DNA of 64,000 bases from CAVVDY01 sp963819645 (lineage in GTDB: Bacteria > Acidobacteriota > Terriglobia > Terriglobales > Acidobacteriaceae), in assembly GCA_963819645.1 (NCBI GenBank), contig CAWFWZ010000001.1, positions 868,001 to 932,000 of the forward strand, written 5' to 3'. The notes under the pieces are model-generated. The model worked only from the letters and a program-made list of their open reading frames with translations, did not search any database and was not told the origin of the DNA. The translations under genes were made by a program, and so were the position numbers. Every line of letters begins with the position of its first letter. Positions within the stretch are counted from its first letter, which is position 1. Of this stretch, positions 1-8,383 are shown piece by piece.

Positions 1-494
1 TCCGCATCGACCCACACACGTCCGCGAAACAGGTACTTGTCACTGCGCTTGGGAATAGCTCCAATGACGTATGCCAGCCTGCCGTCGATGTAGTCCGAAC
101 CCACAAGGTTGAACTCGTAGTTGTCAGGTATCAGCCGTGTCTTTGGGCGGCTATTTGGCTGCGATGTTTCGGTCTCTGAATCCAGCATCTTATGCAGTAC
201 ATGCTTGTGGGCTGACTTCCAACCATCTTCGGAGATCACTTCGAAGTGCTTAGTGCCGTCGGGATCGCATGACACTGTCACTTGCATCTCGGCGCGTTTG
301 TCCATGCGATGGTTCTCCAGGACATATTCGCGCTTTCCCGTATACCCACCGCTCATGGCCTCGCGCATGGAATCTTTGGCGAATACCCTCGCCATCACCT
401 CATCTGCGCTGGGCCCGGTGACAGGGGGAGTCTCGGCAAGTAACGGTCTAAATGCACACATTAGGAGAGCGATAATGAGCAAATGCTTTTTCAT
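1..494 (-). CDS. LolA-like / outer-membrane lipoprotein-sorting-like secreted protein (partial, 3' end outside window)
   Basis: The ATG at 494 opens a frame that runs off the left edge (about 165 residues seen). Residues 1-20 (MKKHLLIIALLMCAFRPLLA) form a clear Sec signal peptide. The mature part begins with a short helix (SADEVMARVFAKD) and a beta-rich stretch containing YEFNLVGSDYIDGRLAYVIG and KYLFRGRVWVDA, a pattern typical of LolA/LppX-like half-barrels that bind lipids in the periplasm. The start lies 2 nt past the stop of the TonB receptor gene, so the two are co-transcribed. This suggests an envelope role linked to the receptor. The family is inferred from the C-terminal pattern; the substrate is unknown. 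Confidence 0.6.
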   Translation of the reverse strand, partial: MKKHLLIIALLMCAFRPLLAETPPVTGPSADEVMARVFAKDSMREAMSGGYTGKREYVLENHRMDKRAEMQVTVSCDPDGTKHFEVISEDGWKSAHKHVLHKMLDSETETSQPNSRPKTRLIPDNYEFNLVGSDYIDGRLAYVIGAIPKRSDKYLFRGRVWVDA

Positions 495-496
495 GG

Positions 497-2998
497 CTAC
501 CATTGGAAGACCAACTTTCCGCGAAACGTCCTCCATGCATCGTTGTAGAAATCGCCGTAGTGCGAACTATTGACAATGGTCTGCACGTCGCGTGGATTGT
601 CGTGATTGAAGACGTTGAATACGGCGACACCGGCGCGCAATTTGAGCTGCCGCTCGCCCATGTGAACGGTGAAGGGCCGGGTTACCTGAACGTCGGTGGA
701 GGAGAAGCGCGGGTAACGGTTGCTGTTACGTTGTCCGATGTACTCGCGGTATTCATCCTGTGTCGAGTACGGAAATCCGGTATGGGTGTCCCACACCGGG
801 GTCACGCTCAGCTTCCAGGGTCCTGCAATATCGCCCCAGACTATGAATCGATTGGGCGCGTCGAAGGATAAGCGGCCCTGTGCATCTGGCTGAATGACCG
901 CCTGGGGGTAGTTGCCGAAGAATAAGAAGGGATCATTCAGGTTGCCATATGCCCGGGACCGCACGTACGAGCCATTCAACAGGAATCGGCTGGTGTGATA
1001 GCTGCCTGTCACCTGGAACTCGCGGTAGGAATTACTACCCCCATTAGAAAGAGCAATGATTCCGGAATTGTTTTGTGCCAAGGGTGATACAACGAAGTCG
1101 CGCGCGGTATTGCGCGACTCATATCCAACGCGGACGGTGAAGCTGTTCGTGATCTGCCGTTCCAGTTCCACGTTCCACGCCGTGCTGCGTGGATTCTGCA
1201 GTCCGCCCATGATGCGGTTGGTATATGCCGTGGAGCTGACTACGCCACCGCTTGAATTGAGCAGCGATACGGTGCGGTCAGGGAAAGACTCGAACACCGG
1301 ATACATTAGGGGCACGCGATCATAGAAGATCCCGCCGCCGCCCTTGAGCAGCGTCTTCCCATCTTTGGTCAGCGCCACCATCACTCCACCGCGAGGCGCG
1401 ATGTGTGTGCTGTCGGTAACGCTGTCTGTGTCAGAACGAAGGCCGAGCGTGAAGGTAACGCGCTGAATCGGGTTCCACTCATCGGCGACATAAAACGCCG
1501 CCTCGTTCTGGTGAACCCTGAAGGAACTTGGATCTGTGAAGGTAATCCGCTCGATAGTCTGGCTCGAAGAGCCCACCAACGCGGCAGGAAGAAAAGTCTC
1601 ACGCCCGTCGAATGCCGAGCGCGAGTAGTCCATCCCTGCCTTAAGTTTGTGCGATCCGAGGAATTGCCTAGGGGCAAACGCGTAGCTCTCCTGCCAATCC
1701 AAGCGATTGGTTCGCCTGCGCTGCTGATTGAAGAATGCTCCCTGGGTGGTGTCGATAAGTAGCTGATAAGCGCCACTGCCTTCGGCGGTGGTATCGGCGT
1801 CGTAAGTCTTATAGCTGAGCTGCGATGTCAGAGCGCTTTCTGACCCTGTCAGATAGCGATCTTGTCCGTAAAGCTGATAGCCGGTCTGGTGATAATCCGC
1901 CGTCGAGGGCTGTGGTGTGAAGGTATTCAGCCCCATGTACTCGAGCTTTTGTGGATAGACTGCTGCTGAAACCGTCGCCGTCTGCTTGTTGCTGATGTTG
2001 AAGTCTAATTGAGTATAAGAATTGAATCCTTCCAGCTTCTGATCGCGCTCCAGCGGCGGCAAGCTGGTAACCGGAGTTCGAACAAATCGATATTCAAGAG
2101 ACTCGGTAATTGCAATCTTGTCTTTCACCAGCGGACCTGTATAGGTCATTCGCGGGGTTGCCGATTCGACACCCATCAAACTGCCGTCGCGGAATCGCGG
2201 CCGCGGCATTATGTTCTGGATCGAGAAATGCCGGCCTTCATAGTCACTTGTTTTTGTCTCGACACTCGATACCGCTCCGGCGAGCTTGCCGTACTGCGGG
2301 TCGTAAGGATCAGAGATGACCTGTACGGAAGACACTACGTCGATCGGTAGGTTGATTGCCGGGCTGCCCGTGGCCGGATCGGTTACGTTCGCGCTATTCA
2401 CGAGCGCTCCGCTCTGGGTGTTGCGTGCGCCCTTCATGTTGATTCGTCCGTCGGGACCGCGCACCACTCCGGGTACCAACGGCAGCAAGCTTTCAAATCG
2501 CTCGTTCGCGTTGGGAGCGTCATCAATCGTCTTCTGCGTGATGGTTTCCGTAGCGACTGGTGCTGCCGCATCGCTAGAGGTCTCGCTGACGGTCACTGAG
2601 GTCTGAACGGAGACTGGCTTCAATTCCAGCTCAACCTTCAGCGCCACGCCGGCAGCTATCGTGATCTCTTCCTCTGTTTGCAAGCCAGGAAAGCTCGCAA
2701 TTATCGAGTACTTTCCCGGCTCAACATCGTGGAAGCTATACTGACCTTTTTCGTCCGTCTCTGTGAAAAGCGGATTGGGCGCCTGTAACGTGACCTTTGC
2801 GCCCGGCACATAGGAGCGACCTTCGGAGTCCAGAGTAAAGATCGACCCTTCTACCGATCCCTTAGCAACGGCGGTCTGGGCGCTTGCGGACGCCACAAGC
2901 AGGGAACCAATAACAAGGAGAAGAAATAGGTGGATCGCAAAGTAGCGGCCGCGCTGCTGTGCGTCTCTTCTGCCAGGCCTGATCGACTCCACCTTCAT
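497..2998 (-). CDS. Oar-like TonB-dependent receptor with N-terminal carboxypeptidase-regulatory domain
   Basis: This 833-residue outer-membrane receptor has a signal peptide at about residues 22-41 ending in ASA. A carboxypeptidase-regulatory-like beta-sandwich follows (about 46-130; GSVEGSIFTLDSEGRSYVPG, DEKGQYSFHDVEPGKY). Next comes a plug-like domain (about 150-255, with LPLVPGVVRGPDGRINMKG), then a long barrel rich in alternating aromatic strands (NRLDWQESYAF, FTLGLRSDTD). It ends in FRGKLVFQW, with the terminal aromatic residue expected of outer-membrane barrels. Acidobacteria carry many such Oar-type receptors, and their substrates (glycans, peptides) are mostly unknown. It is the first gene of a two-gene operon with the LolA-like gene. 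A palindromic element about 125-195 nt upstream is shared with another CarbReg gene in this window. Confidence 0.85.
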   Translation of the reverse strand: MKVESIRPGRRDAQQRGRYFAIHLFLLLVIGSLLVASASAQTAVAKGSVEGSIFTLDSEGRSYVPGAKVTLQAPNPLFTETDEKGQYSFHDVEPGKYSIIASFPGLQTEEEITIAAGVALKVELELKPVSVQTSVTVSETSSDAAAPVATETITQKTIDDAPNANERFESLLPLVPGVVRGPDGRINMKGARNTQSGALVNSANVTDPATGSPAINLPIDVVSSVQVISDPYDPQYGKLAGAVSSVETKTSDYEGRHFSIQNIMPRPRFRDGSLMGVESATPRMTYTGPLVKDKIAITESLEYRFVRTPVTSLPPLERDQKLEGFNSYTQLDFNISNKQTATVSAAVYPQKLEYMGLNTFTPQPSTADYHQTGYQLYGQDRYLTGSESALTSQLSYKTYDADTTAEGSGAYQLLIDTTQGAFFNQQRRRTNRLDWQESYAFAPRQFLGSHKLKAGMDYSRSAFDGRETFLPAALVGSSSQTIERITFTDPSSFRVHQNEAAFYVADEWNPIQRVTFTLGLRSDTDSVTDSTHIAPRGGVMVALTKDGKTLLKGGGGIFYDRVPLMYPVFESFPDRTVSLLNSSGGVVSSTAYTNRIMGGLQNPRSTAWNVELERQITNSFTVRVGYESRNTARDFVVSPLAQNNSGIIALSNGGSNSYREFQVTGSYHTSRFLLNGSYVRSRAYGNLNDPFLFFGNYPQAVIQPDAQGRLSFDAPNRFIVWGDIAGPWKLSVTPVWDTHTGFPYSTQDEYREYIGQRNSNRYPRFSSTDVQVTRPFTVHMGERQLKLRAGVAVFNVFNHDNPRDVQTIVNSSHYGDFYNDAWRTFRGKLVFQW

Positions 2999-3123
2999 AC
3001 TTATCTCCCCTGTATCGGGACAGAACAGCCCAACTCACGGATCAGGTTCTATCTATGTTTGAGCTGTTCCAATCCGCTGAACGCCAGAGATAGTGCACGA
3101 GCTACACCAGAGCCCACGAGCTA

Positions 3124-3192
3124 GTAAGTCTTTGCCTTTCAAGGTTGAAGGACTGCAATGCATTTGTGAGGGCTGCCCATACTCGGGCAGTG
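3124..3192 (-). promoter_or_regulatory. Two-part conserved upstream element, copy A (upstream of the TonB receptor)
   Basis: On the minus strand a palindrome-containing block CACTGCCCGAGTATGGGCAG (3192-3173) is followed after exactly 32 nt by GAAAGGCAAAGACTTAC (3140-3124). The same two blocks with the same 32-nt spacing occur at 10313-10245 upstream of the CarbReg gene starting at 10147. The element sits about 125 nt before the receptor start. It may be an operator plus promoter, or a structured leader. The similarity and spacing are seen directly; the function is inferred. Confidence 0.55.
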
Positions 3193-3502
3193 ACGGCGCA
3201 TTGGCGGGTTAGTGCTGGGCAATCGGTAAGACTGACAACGGGCTGACGGCACACCTGACCATCGTGCGGCTGCACATGCATTGACAGAGTCCAGGTAGGC
3301 GCCTCAACCCGCCTGTCAGACGCAGGTTCTCGTATCATCCCGTCGTTAGCTTGTGAGAGAAATCCAGGAGGCTCGCAAGTAGAGCAGGAAGGCGCGAAGC
3401 GTTCTCGTGTGATCAAGCTCGGCAGAGTCGCGTTTGATAACAGCGAGCCGGCTAGCAGCCGCTCCAGCTCAGCGTTCGTTCTCGTGCGTAGAGGGTCGGC
3501 TG

Positions 3503-3790
3503 CTACTTCGCTGTTGCAGGCTCGCCAGGTCCGCGCCAGGGATGGCGCCGGGATGAAGTGCGCCCGGGAACATTCGTCGGGGTTCGGCAAGGACTTTGAG
3601 CGTTATTCAGCATTCTTACTCTTATGCTGCCCTGCCACTCCGGGCGCCAGTCTTTGCGGCAACGACCCTGGCAGTTAAATGCCTTCAATCCTCCACCGAG
3701 CGGACCGCCGCAACGAGGACAGATTAGGTTCACGATGGAGGAGATATCGTTAGCAGTGAGTGAGGTTCTGTTAACTGTTCTAGAGTGCAT
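3503..3790 (-). CDS. Possible zinc-ribbon-like small protein (doubtful)
   Basis: A 95-codon frame contains LICPRCGGPLGGG and FNCQGRCRKDW, that is CxxC and CxxxC pairs about 15 residues apart that could bind zinc. The C-terminal half (about residues 60-95) has a composition more like non-coding read-through. There is no convincing ribosome-binding site and no recognisable partner. The Cys pattern is the only reason for listing it; it may be a decayed remnant. The rest of 3193-4047 shows no other supportable gene. Confidence 0.25.
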   Translation of the reverse strand: MHSRTVNRTSLTANDISSIVNLICPRCGGPLGGGLKAFNCQGRCRKDWRPEWQGSIRVRMLNNAQSPCRTPTNVPGRTSSRRHPWRGPGEPATAK

Positions 3791-4047
3791 CGCTTTCTCC
3801 GAAGAGACTGAGGTTAGTCACACTCTCAACAGCAAGATTGGTTCCAAACTAGCAGCGGTCTATTTGTTTGAATAATAAGCCTTGATCTATCGCAGATTAG
3901 ATGTTCTGACCGCATGTCGGCAGAAATGACCTTATGCATTGGCAGCCGCGAATCACCGCCTGAGGGTCCGGCAGAGATCTCAGACAGCATCTCTACTTGC
4001 GCGTCTACACTCCGATCTTGGCTCCGCAGGTTCAGGCTTAGTGTTTT

Positions 4048-4263
4048 TCAATAACTCCTCGCGTTGGAGGAGGCGTTTTGAAGATGGTCCTCGCGATTTC
4101 TTGGGCGGGACGGCCGGCGACGAAGCAGGTGTTTTGCGAGCTCTCGGATGCCCGGATCAGGGTCCTCCAGCGCAGCAATGAGCTGATTATGAGCGGCCAC
4201 ATGGGCATATTTTCGCCACTCCAGGTGGCAGACGAATAAGTAGAGTGGATCGTTAGTTTGCAT
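4048..4263 (-). CDS. Small HEAT-repeat-like hypothetical protein
   Basis: 71 codons. The middle section (QLIAALEDPDPGIRELAKHLL) has the helix-turn-helix look of a single HEAT/PBS-lyase-type repeat, preceded by an aromatic segment (DPLYLFVCHLEWRKYAHVA). The C-terminus is Arg/Ser-rich and unstructured. It may be a freestanding repeat unit or a remnant of a larger gene. No function can be assigned. It lies on the same strand as, and just downstream of, a small membrane protein gene. Confidence 0.4.
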   Translation of the reverse strand: MQTNDPLYLFVCHLEWRKYAHVAAHNQLIAALEDPDPGIRELAKHLLRRRPSRPRNREDHLQNASSNARSY

Positions 4264-4366
4264 TTCGTCGCCGTGCTCCTGATAAGGTAATCTCAGCTCT
4301 GTGATGAGGTGGGCGAAACTGACGGCCAGCGCCGCGCGAACAAAAGGCCATGCTCAAGTCAGTGCC

Positions 4367-4567
4367 TCATTGGGCGACTGCAAGAAGAACGGTGAAGCAA
4401 TCCGCTATCGCAAGCACTAACCCGACACCGCCTAATATCAGCGCTGCCGTCACGCGCGACGAGTCGTCGCCGGCCTGCAGGTAAAGCCCCGCTGGGTACT
4501 CGATCACTAGTATGTTTAGCAATGCAATAATGATCCACCATTTAGGATCACGTCTCTTGTTCCTCAT
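4367..4567 (-). CDS. Small two-helix membrane protein
   Basis: I chose the internal ATG at 4567 because it gives a compact 66-residue product (MRNKRRDPKWWIIIALLN...). A positively charged N-terminus (RNKRRDPK) is followed by two hydrophobic segments, about residues 9-25 (WWIIIALLNILVIEYPA) and 38-63 (AALILGGVGLVLAIADCFTVLLAV), separated by a short polar loop. The positive-inside rule puts the N-terminus in the cytoplasm. No family was recognised. The longer frame starting upstream at 4621 adds only basic low-complexity residues. Confidence 0.5.
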   Translation of the reverse strand: MRNKRRDPKWWIIIALLNILVIEYPAGLYLQAGDDSSRVTAALILGGVGLVLAIADCFTVLLAVAQ

Positions 4568-5058
4568 CGCGCAACCTCGACCGAAAGCTCTTAACCGCGT
4601 TCGTGGTGAAGAACCTCGCATTATCAGGTAGCACGAGTCGTGCCAATAGGCTCAGAGCTGCCGCTCGCTGATCAGGGGCTAGACCGATTCTCCGCAGCAT
4701 AGACAGTTGGCCTCCCGTTTCCAGGGAACCTAAAGGTAAGCGGTGTACATCTTTGCGGGCATATGACCAACCCGCTGATTTGAACCAAAGTCTGCGAGAA
4801 GAAGTTTGATGCCTGCATTATCCGGCAGACCGCTTTGTGCTTCGTCCGAATTTGCGCATGCAGAGTTCTCGTTTCCGAGACCCGATGTGGTCAGTGCCGA
4901 AATAGGGGCGAACGTTATGTTCTCCCCAGACTGTGTCCGGTGAACTGTCACCTGTCGGTGCGAGGTAGGCGCCGCACAGGCGTGAGGGTGCTGGTATTTG
5001 CGGTTACCGCCGTGAAGGCAGCTTCCGCACTTGGCGAACTTACTCTGAAAATGCTGCA
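4568..5058. other. Intergenic region, no supportable gene
   Basis: About 490 nt between the small membrane protein and the SulP transporter. A 113-codon frame (4730-5071, minus) overlaps the end of the transporter gene and has neither a ribosome-binding site nor a recognisable domain. I see no clear terminator. Confidence 0.4.
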
Positions 5059-6768
5059 TCAGCTCGAACACGCCATAACCCGAGGCTGCTCGCGCAGTAG
5101 TTCATCCCTCAGGTAGCGTCCCACCGCCATCTCCAAATTGAAATGCATTCCCTCACGCTGAAGGATCTGTCCCAGTGGGGATCGTTGTACTACCGCCAAA
5201 ACTCCGGGACTCATGCCAATCAGCCACAGTTGGATGCCATTCTGACTTTGCTTCTCCGCAACTTGCGCGAACATTTTGAGCGCAGTGTACTCGATGTCGA
5301 GGACTGCACTAGCATCCACCGCGACGACCTTCGGCTGCGTTTCCCTAATCAATGGCTCAATCTTGTGTGCGATCTGTGTTGCATTGGCAAAGAAAATTGG
5401 ACCTTCCGGCCTCAGCAGCAGAAGGCCAGGAAAACTCTCGTCCTCGGGATGTTCCGGCGATTGCGGCCGGAATACGTTGGTTCCGGGCTTGCGCCGCAAG
5501 ACATACACCGGAGGATCGGCTAGGTGGTACGCCAGTGTGACCAGGGAAACGATTATCGCTACGATGATGCCCTTTAGCGTGCCGACGAACACCACTCCAG
5601 CGAACGCCACGATTGCCCATGAAAATTCGGTCCTGCGAACTCTAAGAATCTCACGAAACTGGATCGGTTTAATAAGTCCGAGGGAATACACAATCACCAG
5701 CGCCGCCAATGCAGATTGCGGCATCATGGCCACAAGTGGAGCGAGGAAGAGGGTCGTTACCAGTGCCATCGCCGCGGTTACAACCTCGGCTAATTGCGTG
5801 CGAGCTCTCGCGAGGACGTTGACCGCGGTCTGCGTTGTGCCGCCACCGCCCGGCATTGCACCCAGCAGCGCGCCTCCGACATTGGCGAGTCCAGTTGCAA
5901 GCAGCTCTCTGTCTGCTCTCGGCACCGGCTCGCCACTACGCGCGAAGGCTCGGCCCGCCGCCACTGTCTCCGTGAAACTCATCAAGGCAATCCCTAATGC
6001 GCCGGGCCACAGCGCTGCTATCAACGAAAGGTCAGGCTTCACCAGCGATGGCACGCCTGGCGGTATGTGGCCCACCAGTTCGACACCCAGATGTTGCAGA
6101 TTCAAGAAGTACACGCCCGCTATCGCAGCAGCTACCGCCAGCAACGGCGCTGGCAAGTTCGGCAGGAAACGCTCCATGGTCAACAGAATCGCGATTGTCG
6201 TGAGCCCGACGGCCAGCGTTGCTAACGGCGTTTTGGGAAGGTGCTGAACTATCGAGAGGACGTTCTGAACGAATGTGCCTCTTGTGAAGTGGATGCCAAG
6301 GATCTTCGGGATCTGGTCCACCACAATGACCAGCCCGATGCCGGCTCTGAAACCGACAAGCACCGGTTCGGAGATAAAGTTCGCCACCATTCCTAGGCGC
6401 AGCAGGGACGCGACTAAAAGTGCGGCTCCCACCAGCAGCGTCAGCGTCGCTGAGGCTGTCAGCAGGGCTGCGGGGTTGCCGTCGGGCACGACCTGTCCCA
6501 GCTGGGCGGCGGTCAGGATCGCCAAGGTTGTGGTGGTGCTGACGCTGAGCACGCGCGAGGTCCCAAGCACCGCGTATATCACCATCGGCACCAGGGCGGT
6601 ATAGATGCCTACCTGCACCGGCAGCCCAGCCATCATGGCATACGCCATCGCCTTGGGAATGATTACCGCGCCAGTGGTCAGCCCGGCGACGATGTCGGGC
6701 CGCAGCCAATCCGCATGGTAGGGGAGCAGCCACTCTGGTATGAAACGGAACCACCGATGCTTTGACAT
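5059..6768 (-). CDS. SulP-family inorganic anion transporter with C-terminal STAS domain
   Basis: 569 residues, typical of the SLC26/SulP family. The N-terminal signature is visible (RPDIVAGLTTGAVIIPKAMAYAMMAGLP), with about 10-14 hydrophobic segments through residue 420 (for example SFTETVAAGRAFARSG in the conserved core). The STAS domain occupies about 435-555 (GLLLLRPEGPIFFANATQI, VVAVDASAVLDIEYTALKMF, GIQLWLIGMSPGVLAVVQRS). Family members move sulfate, bicarbonate or other anions across the inner membrane; the substrate cannot be read from sequence. It is the last gene of the five-gene operon that starts with inositol-phosphate synthase, 10 nt after PPK2. Confidence 0.9.
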   Translation of the reverse strand: MSKHRWFRFIPEWLLPYHADWLRPDIVAGLTTGAVIIPKAMAYAMMAGLPVQVGIYTALVPMVIYAVLGTSRVLSVSTTTTLAILTAAQLGQVVPDGNPAALLTASATLTLLVGAALLVASLLRLGMVANFISEPVLVGFRAGIGLVIVVDQIPKILGIHFTRGTFVQNVLSIVQHLPKTPLATLAVGLTTIAILLTMERFLPNLPAPLLAVAAAIAGVYFLNLQHLGVELVGHIPPGVPSLVKPDLSLIAALWPGALGIALMSFTETVAAGRAFARSGEPVPRADRELLATGLANVGGALLGAMPGGGGTTQTAVNVLARARTQLAEVVTAAMALVTTLFLAPLVAMMPQSALAALVIVYSLGLIKPIQFREILRVRRTEFSWAIVAFAGVVFVGTLKGIIVAIIVSLVTLAYHLADPPVYVLRRKPGTNVFRPQSPEHPEDESFPGLLLLRPEGPIFFANATQIAHKIEPLIRETQPKVVAVDASAVLDIEYTALKMFAQVAEKQSQNGIQLWLIGMSPGVLAVVQRSPLGQILQREGMHFNLEMAVGRYLRDELLREQPRVMACSS

Positions 6769-6778
6769 GCTGGGTGGC

Positions 6779-7633
6779 CTACCAGAGCTGCGGGACGGTT
6801 CGATGCTTCTGCTGCGGCTCTACGTACCCTTTCGGCTTCAGCCTTGGTGAAAGCTTGGGAGGCGTATAAGGAATCTCCTCGCACGGGATGCTGTTGAGTA
6901 TGTGCGCAATGCAGTTCAGGCGGGCACGCTTTTTGTCGTCTGACGGAACCAGATACCAGGGCGACGCTGCCGTATCCGTGGCTGCAAGCATCGCATCCCG
7001 TGCGCGCGAGTAGTCGTAATAACGCCGGTGCGATTCCAAGTCCATAGGACTAAGCTTCCAGCGTTTGGAAGGATCTTCAATCCGCGCGAGGAAGCGCTTG
7101 TGCTGTTCCTTTTCCGATACTTCTAGCCAGTACTTCAGAAGGATGATTCCCTGGCTGACCAGAAAGCCCTCGAAGCTGGGACAGTCCCTGAGAAACTCGC
7201 GGTACTGTTCAGAAGTACAAAATCCCATCACGTACTCAACGCCCGCGCGGTTATACCAGCTCCGGTCGAAGATGACGACTTCACCTCCGGCGGGCAGTCG
7301 TTCAATGTAGCGCTGGGCATGGAGCTGCGTCTTCTGCCTCTCGGTTGGCGCGGGTAGGGCGACCACGCGAAAGATGCGCGGGCTGACACGCTCCACGATG
7401 CGCTTGATCATCCCGCCTTTACCGGCAGCGTCTCGTCCTTCGAAAATGATTACAATGCGGGCGTTGGTCGCTTTGACCCAGTCCTGAAGCTTGACCAGGT
7501 CAACTTGTAGCTTGAAAATCTCGGCCTCGTACTCATTGTTGCCGATCTTCCGTTGTCCGTTGACGCCGGACTCTTGCGCGCCGCTGTCCAGCCTTGATGG
7601 TTGTTTCTCTTTGCTTTTGGATTTCTTGCCCAT
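6779..7633 (-). CDS. ppk2: Polyphosphate kinase 2 (PPK2 family)
   Basis: 284 residues, the normal size of a single-domain PPK2. The Walker A loop GRDAAGKGG is at about residues 66-74 and the Walker B/lid region VIFDRSWYNR at about 120-129, followed by YVMGFCTSEQYREFLRDCPSFE and LKYWLEVSEKEQHKRF, all hallmark PPK2 blocks. PPK2 enzymes transfer phosphate between polyphosphate and nucleoside phosphates, often GDP or ADP to GTP or ATP. Which nucleotide is preferred cannot be told here. The Lys/Ser-rich first 30 residues are a variable extension. It sits 9 nt after the 68-codon small gene and 10 nt before the SulP gene. Confidence 0.93.
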   Translation of the reverse strand: MGKKSKSKEKQPSRLDSGAQESGVNGQRKIGNNEYEAEIFKLQVDLVKLQDWVKATNARIVIIFEGRDAAGKGGMIKRIVERVSPRIFRVVALPAPTERQKTQLHAQRYIERLPAGGEVVIFDRSWYNRAGVEYVMGFCTSEQYREFLRDCPSFEGFLVSQGIILLKYWLEVSEKEQHKRFLARIEDPSKRWKLSPMDLESHRRYYDYSRARDAMLAATDTAASPWYLVPSDDKKRARLNCIAHILNSIPCEEIPYTPPKLSPRLKPKGYVEPQQKHRTVPQLW

Positions 7634-7642
7634 CGTTGTTTA

Positions 7643-7849
7643 TTAGTCTCCCCAATCGGCGTGTCTGTCTAGACTCCGGTCGCGTTCCCAGGGTGGCATG
7701 ATGTCGTCGTCAATGAAGTGCGGTAGGTCGGGCGCAGAAAATAACTTGCGGATTTGCTCGATAATTCGTTCCACGAGTGTCATGGCACCTCCCGCCGCGT
7801 TTGTTCCAGCTTTCTTGCCCGCGTCGCGCCGGACCGCTAATTTCTTCAT
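7643..7849 (-). CDS. Small conserved-context hypothetical protein (68 aa)
   Basis: It lies in the operon with 20 nt upstream and 9 nt downstream spacing, which argues for a real gene. The N-terminus is basic (MKKLAVRRDAGKKAGTNAAG), then an amphipathic helix (TLVERIIEQIRKLFSA), then an acidic tail (HFIDDDIMPPWERDRSLDRHADWGD). No domain was recognised. It could be a small regulator or partner of PPK2 or of the RsbW-like ATPase, but that rests only on position. Confidence 0.55.
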   Translation of the reverse strand: MKKLAVRRDAGKKAGTNAAGGAMTLVERIIEQIRKLFSAPDLPHFIDDDIMPPWERDRSLDRHADWGD

Positions 7850-7869
7850 GAACTGCTAGCTCTGGCGCT

Positions 7870-8346
7870 TCATCGTTGGTGTGGCTGGACAGGTGAACTC
7901 TTGCGCAAATGCACAACAGAGCCACCCTCCTCGAACAAAACTTCATCCATTAGCATTCGCATCAAGAAAATGCCCCGACCGTGCTTGGATAGCACGTGCT
8001 CTGGAGCAGTCGGGTCAGGTACGGAGGCGACGTCGAAGCCGGCACCTTCATCCCGAATGGTGATCTGCACCTCTCCGTCGGCGCTGCTGCGCAGTGTGAC
8101 ATAGACGCGCTTGAATGGATCTTCCCTATTGCCATGGATAACGGCGTTGAGGAGCGCCTCCTGCAGAGCCAGTTCGATATCATCTTTGGCGCCCTCGTCG
8201 ACTCGGAGGCTGCAAATTCTGGCGACTAGGGCATCAACGACCCGCGACACCACGGCTACAATGCTGGGGAGAGAGTACTTAAATTCTGCAATACCCCCGC
8301 GAGGAGGTATGGCGTGCAGGAGGGCGATACTGGATGTCTCAGCCAT
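7870..8346 (-). CDS. RsbW/SpoIIAB-like anti-sigma-type ATP-binding protein (HATPase_c_2)
   Basis: About 158 residues from the ATG at 8346 (MAETSS); a TTG at 8367 is an alternative start. The GHKL-ATPase signature is present: N-box LALQEALLNAVIHGNRED, G1-like DEGAGFDVASVPDP, and G2-like HGRGIFLMRMLMDEV. This is the stand-alone serine-kinase form typical of anti-sigma factors and phospho-switch regulators of the RsbW class, without sensor domains. No cognate anti-anti-sigma gene is adjacent, apart from the STAS domain on the SulP protein two genes on. It lies 37 nt downstream of the inositol synthase stop and 20 nt upstream of the small gene. Confidence 0.8.
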   Translation of the reverse strand: MAETSSIALLHAIPPRGGIAEFKYSLPSIVAVVSRVVDALVARICSLRVDEGAKDDIELALQEALLNAVIHGNREDPFKRVYVTLRSSADGEVQITIRDEGAGFDVASVPDPTAPEHVLSKHGRGIFLMRMLMDEVLFEEGGSVVHLRKSSPVQPHQR

Positions 8347-8383
8347 ATTGAACCCATTCGTAAGCAAGCGCGCCTGGGGGCGT

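Noticed and set aside
3102..3590. Minus-strand 162-codon frame upstream of the TonB receptor
   Set aside because: Runs through the conserved upstream element and has random composition.
4730..5071. Minus-strand 113-codon frame after the SulP gene
   Set aside because: Overlaps the transporter end, has no ribosome-binding site and no recognisable fold.
5276..6247. Plus-strand frame (323 codons)
   Set aside because: Antisense to the SulP transporter; Ser/Thr/Ala-rich with no domain.
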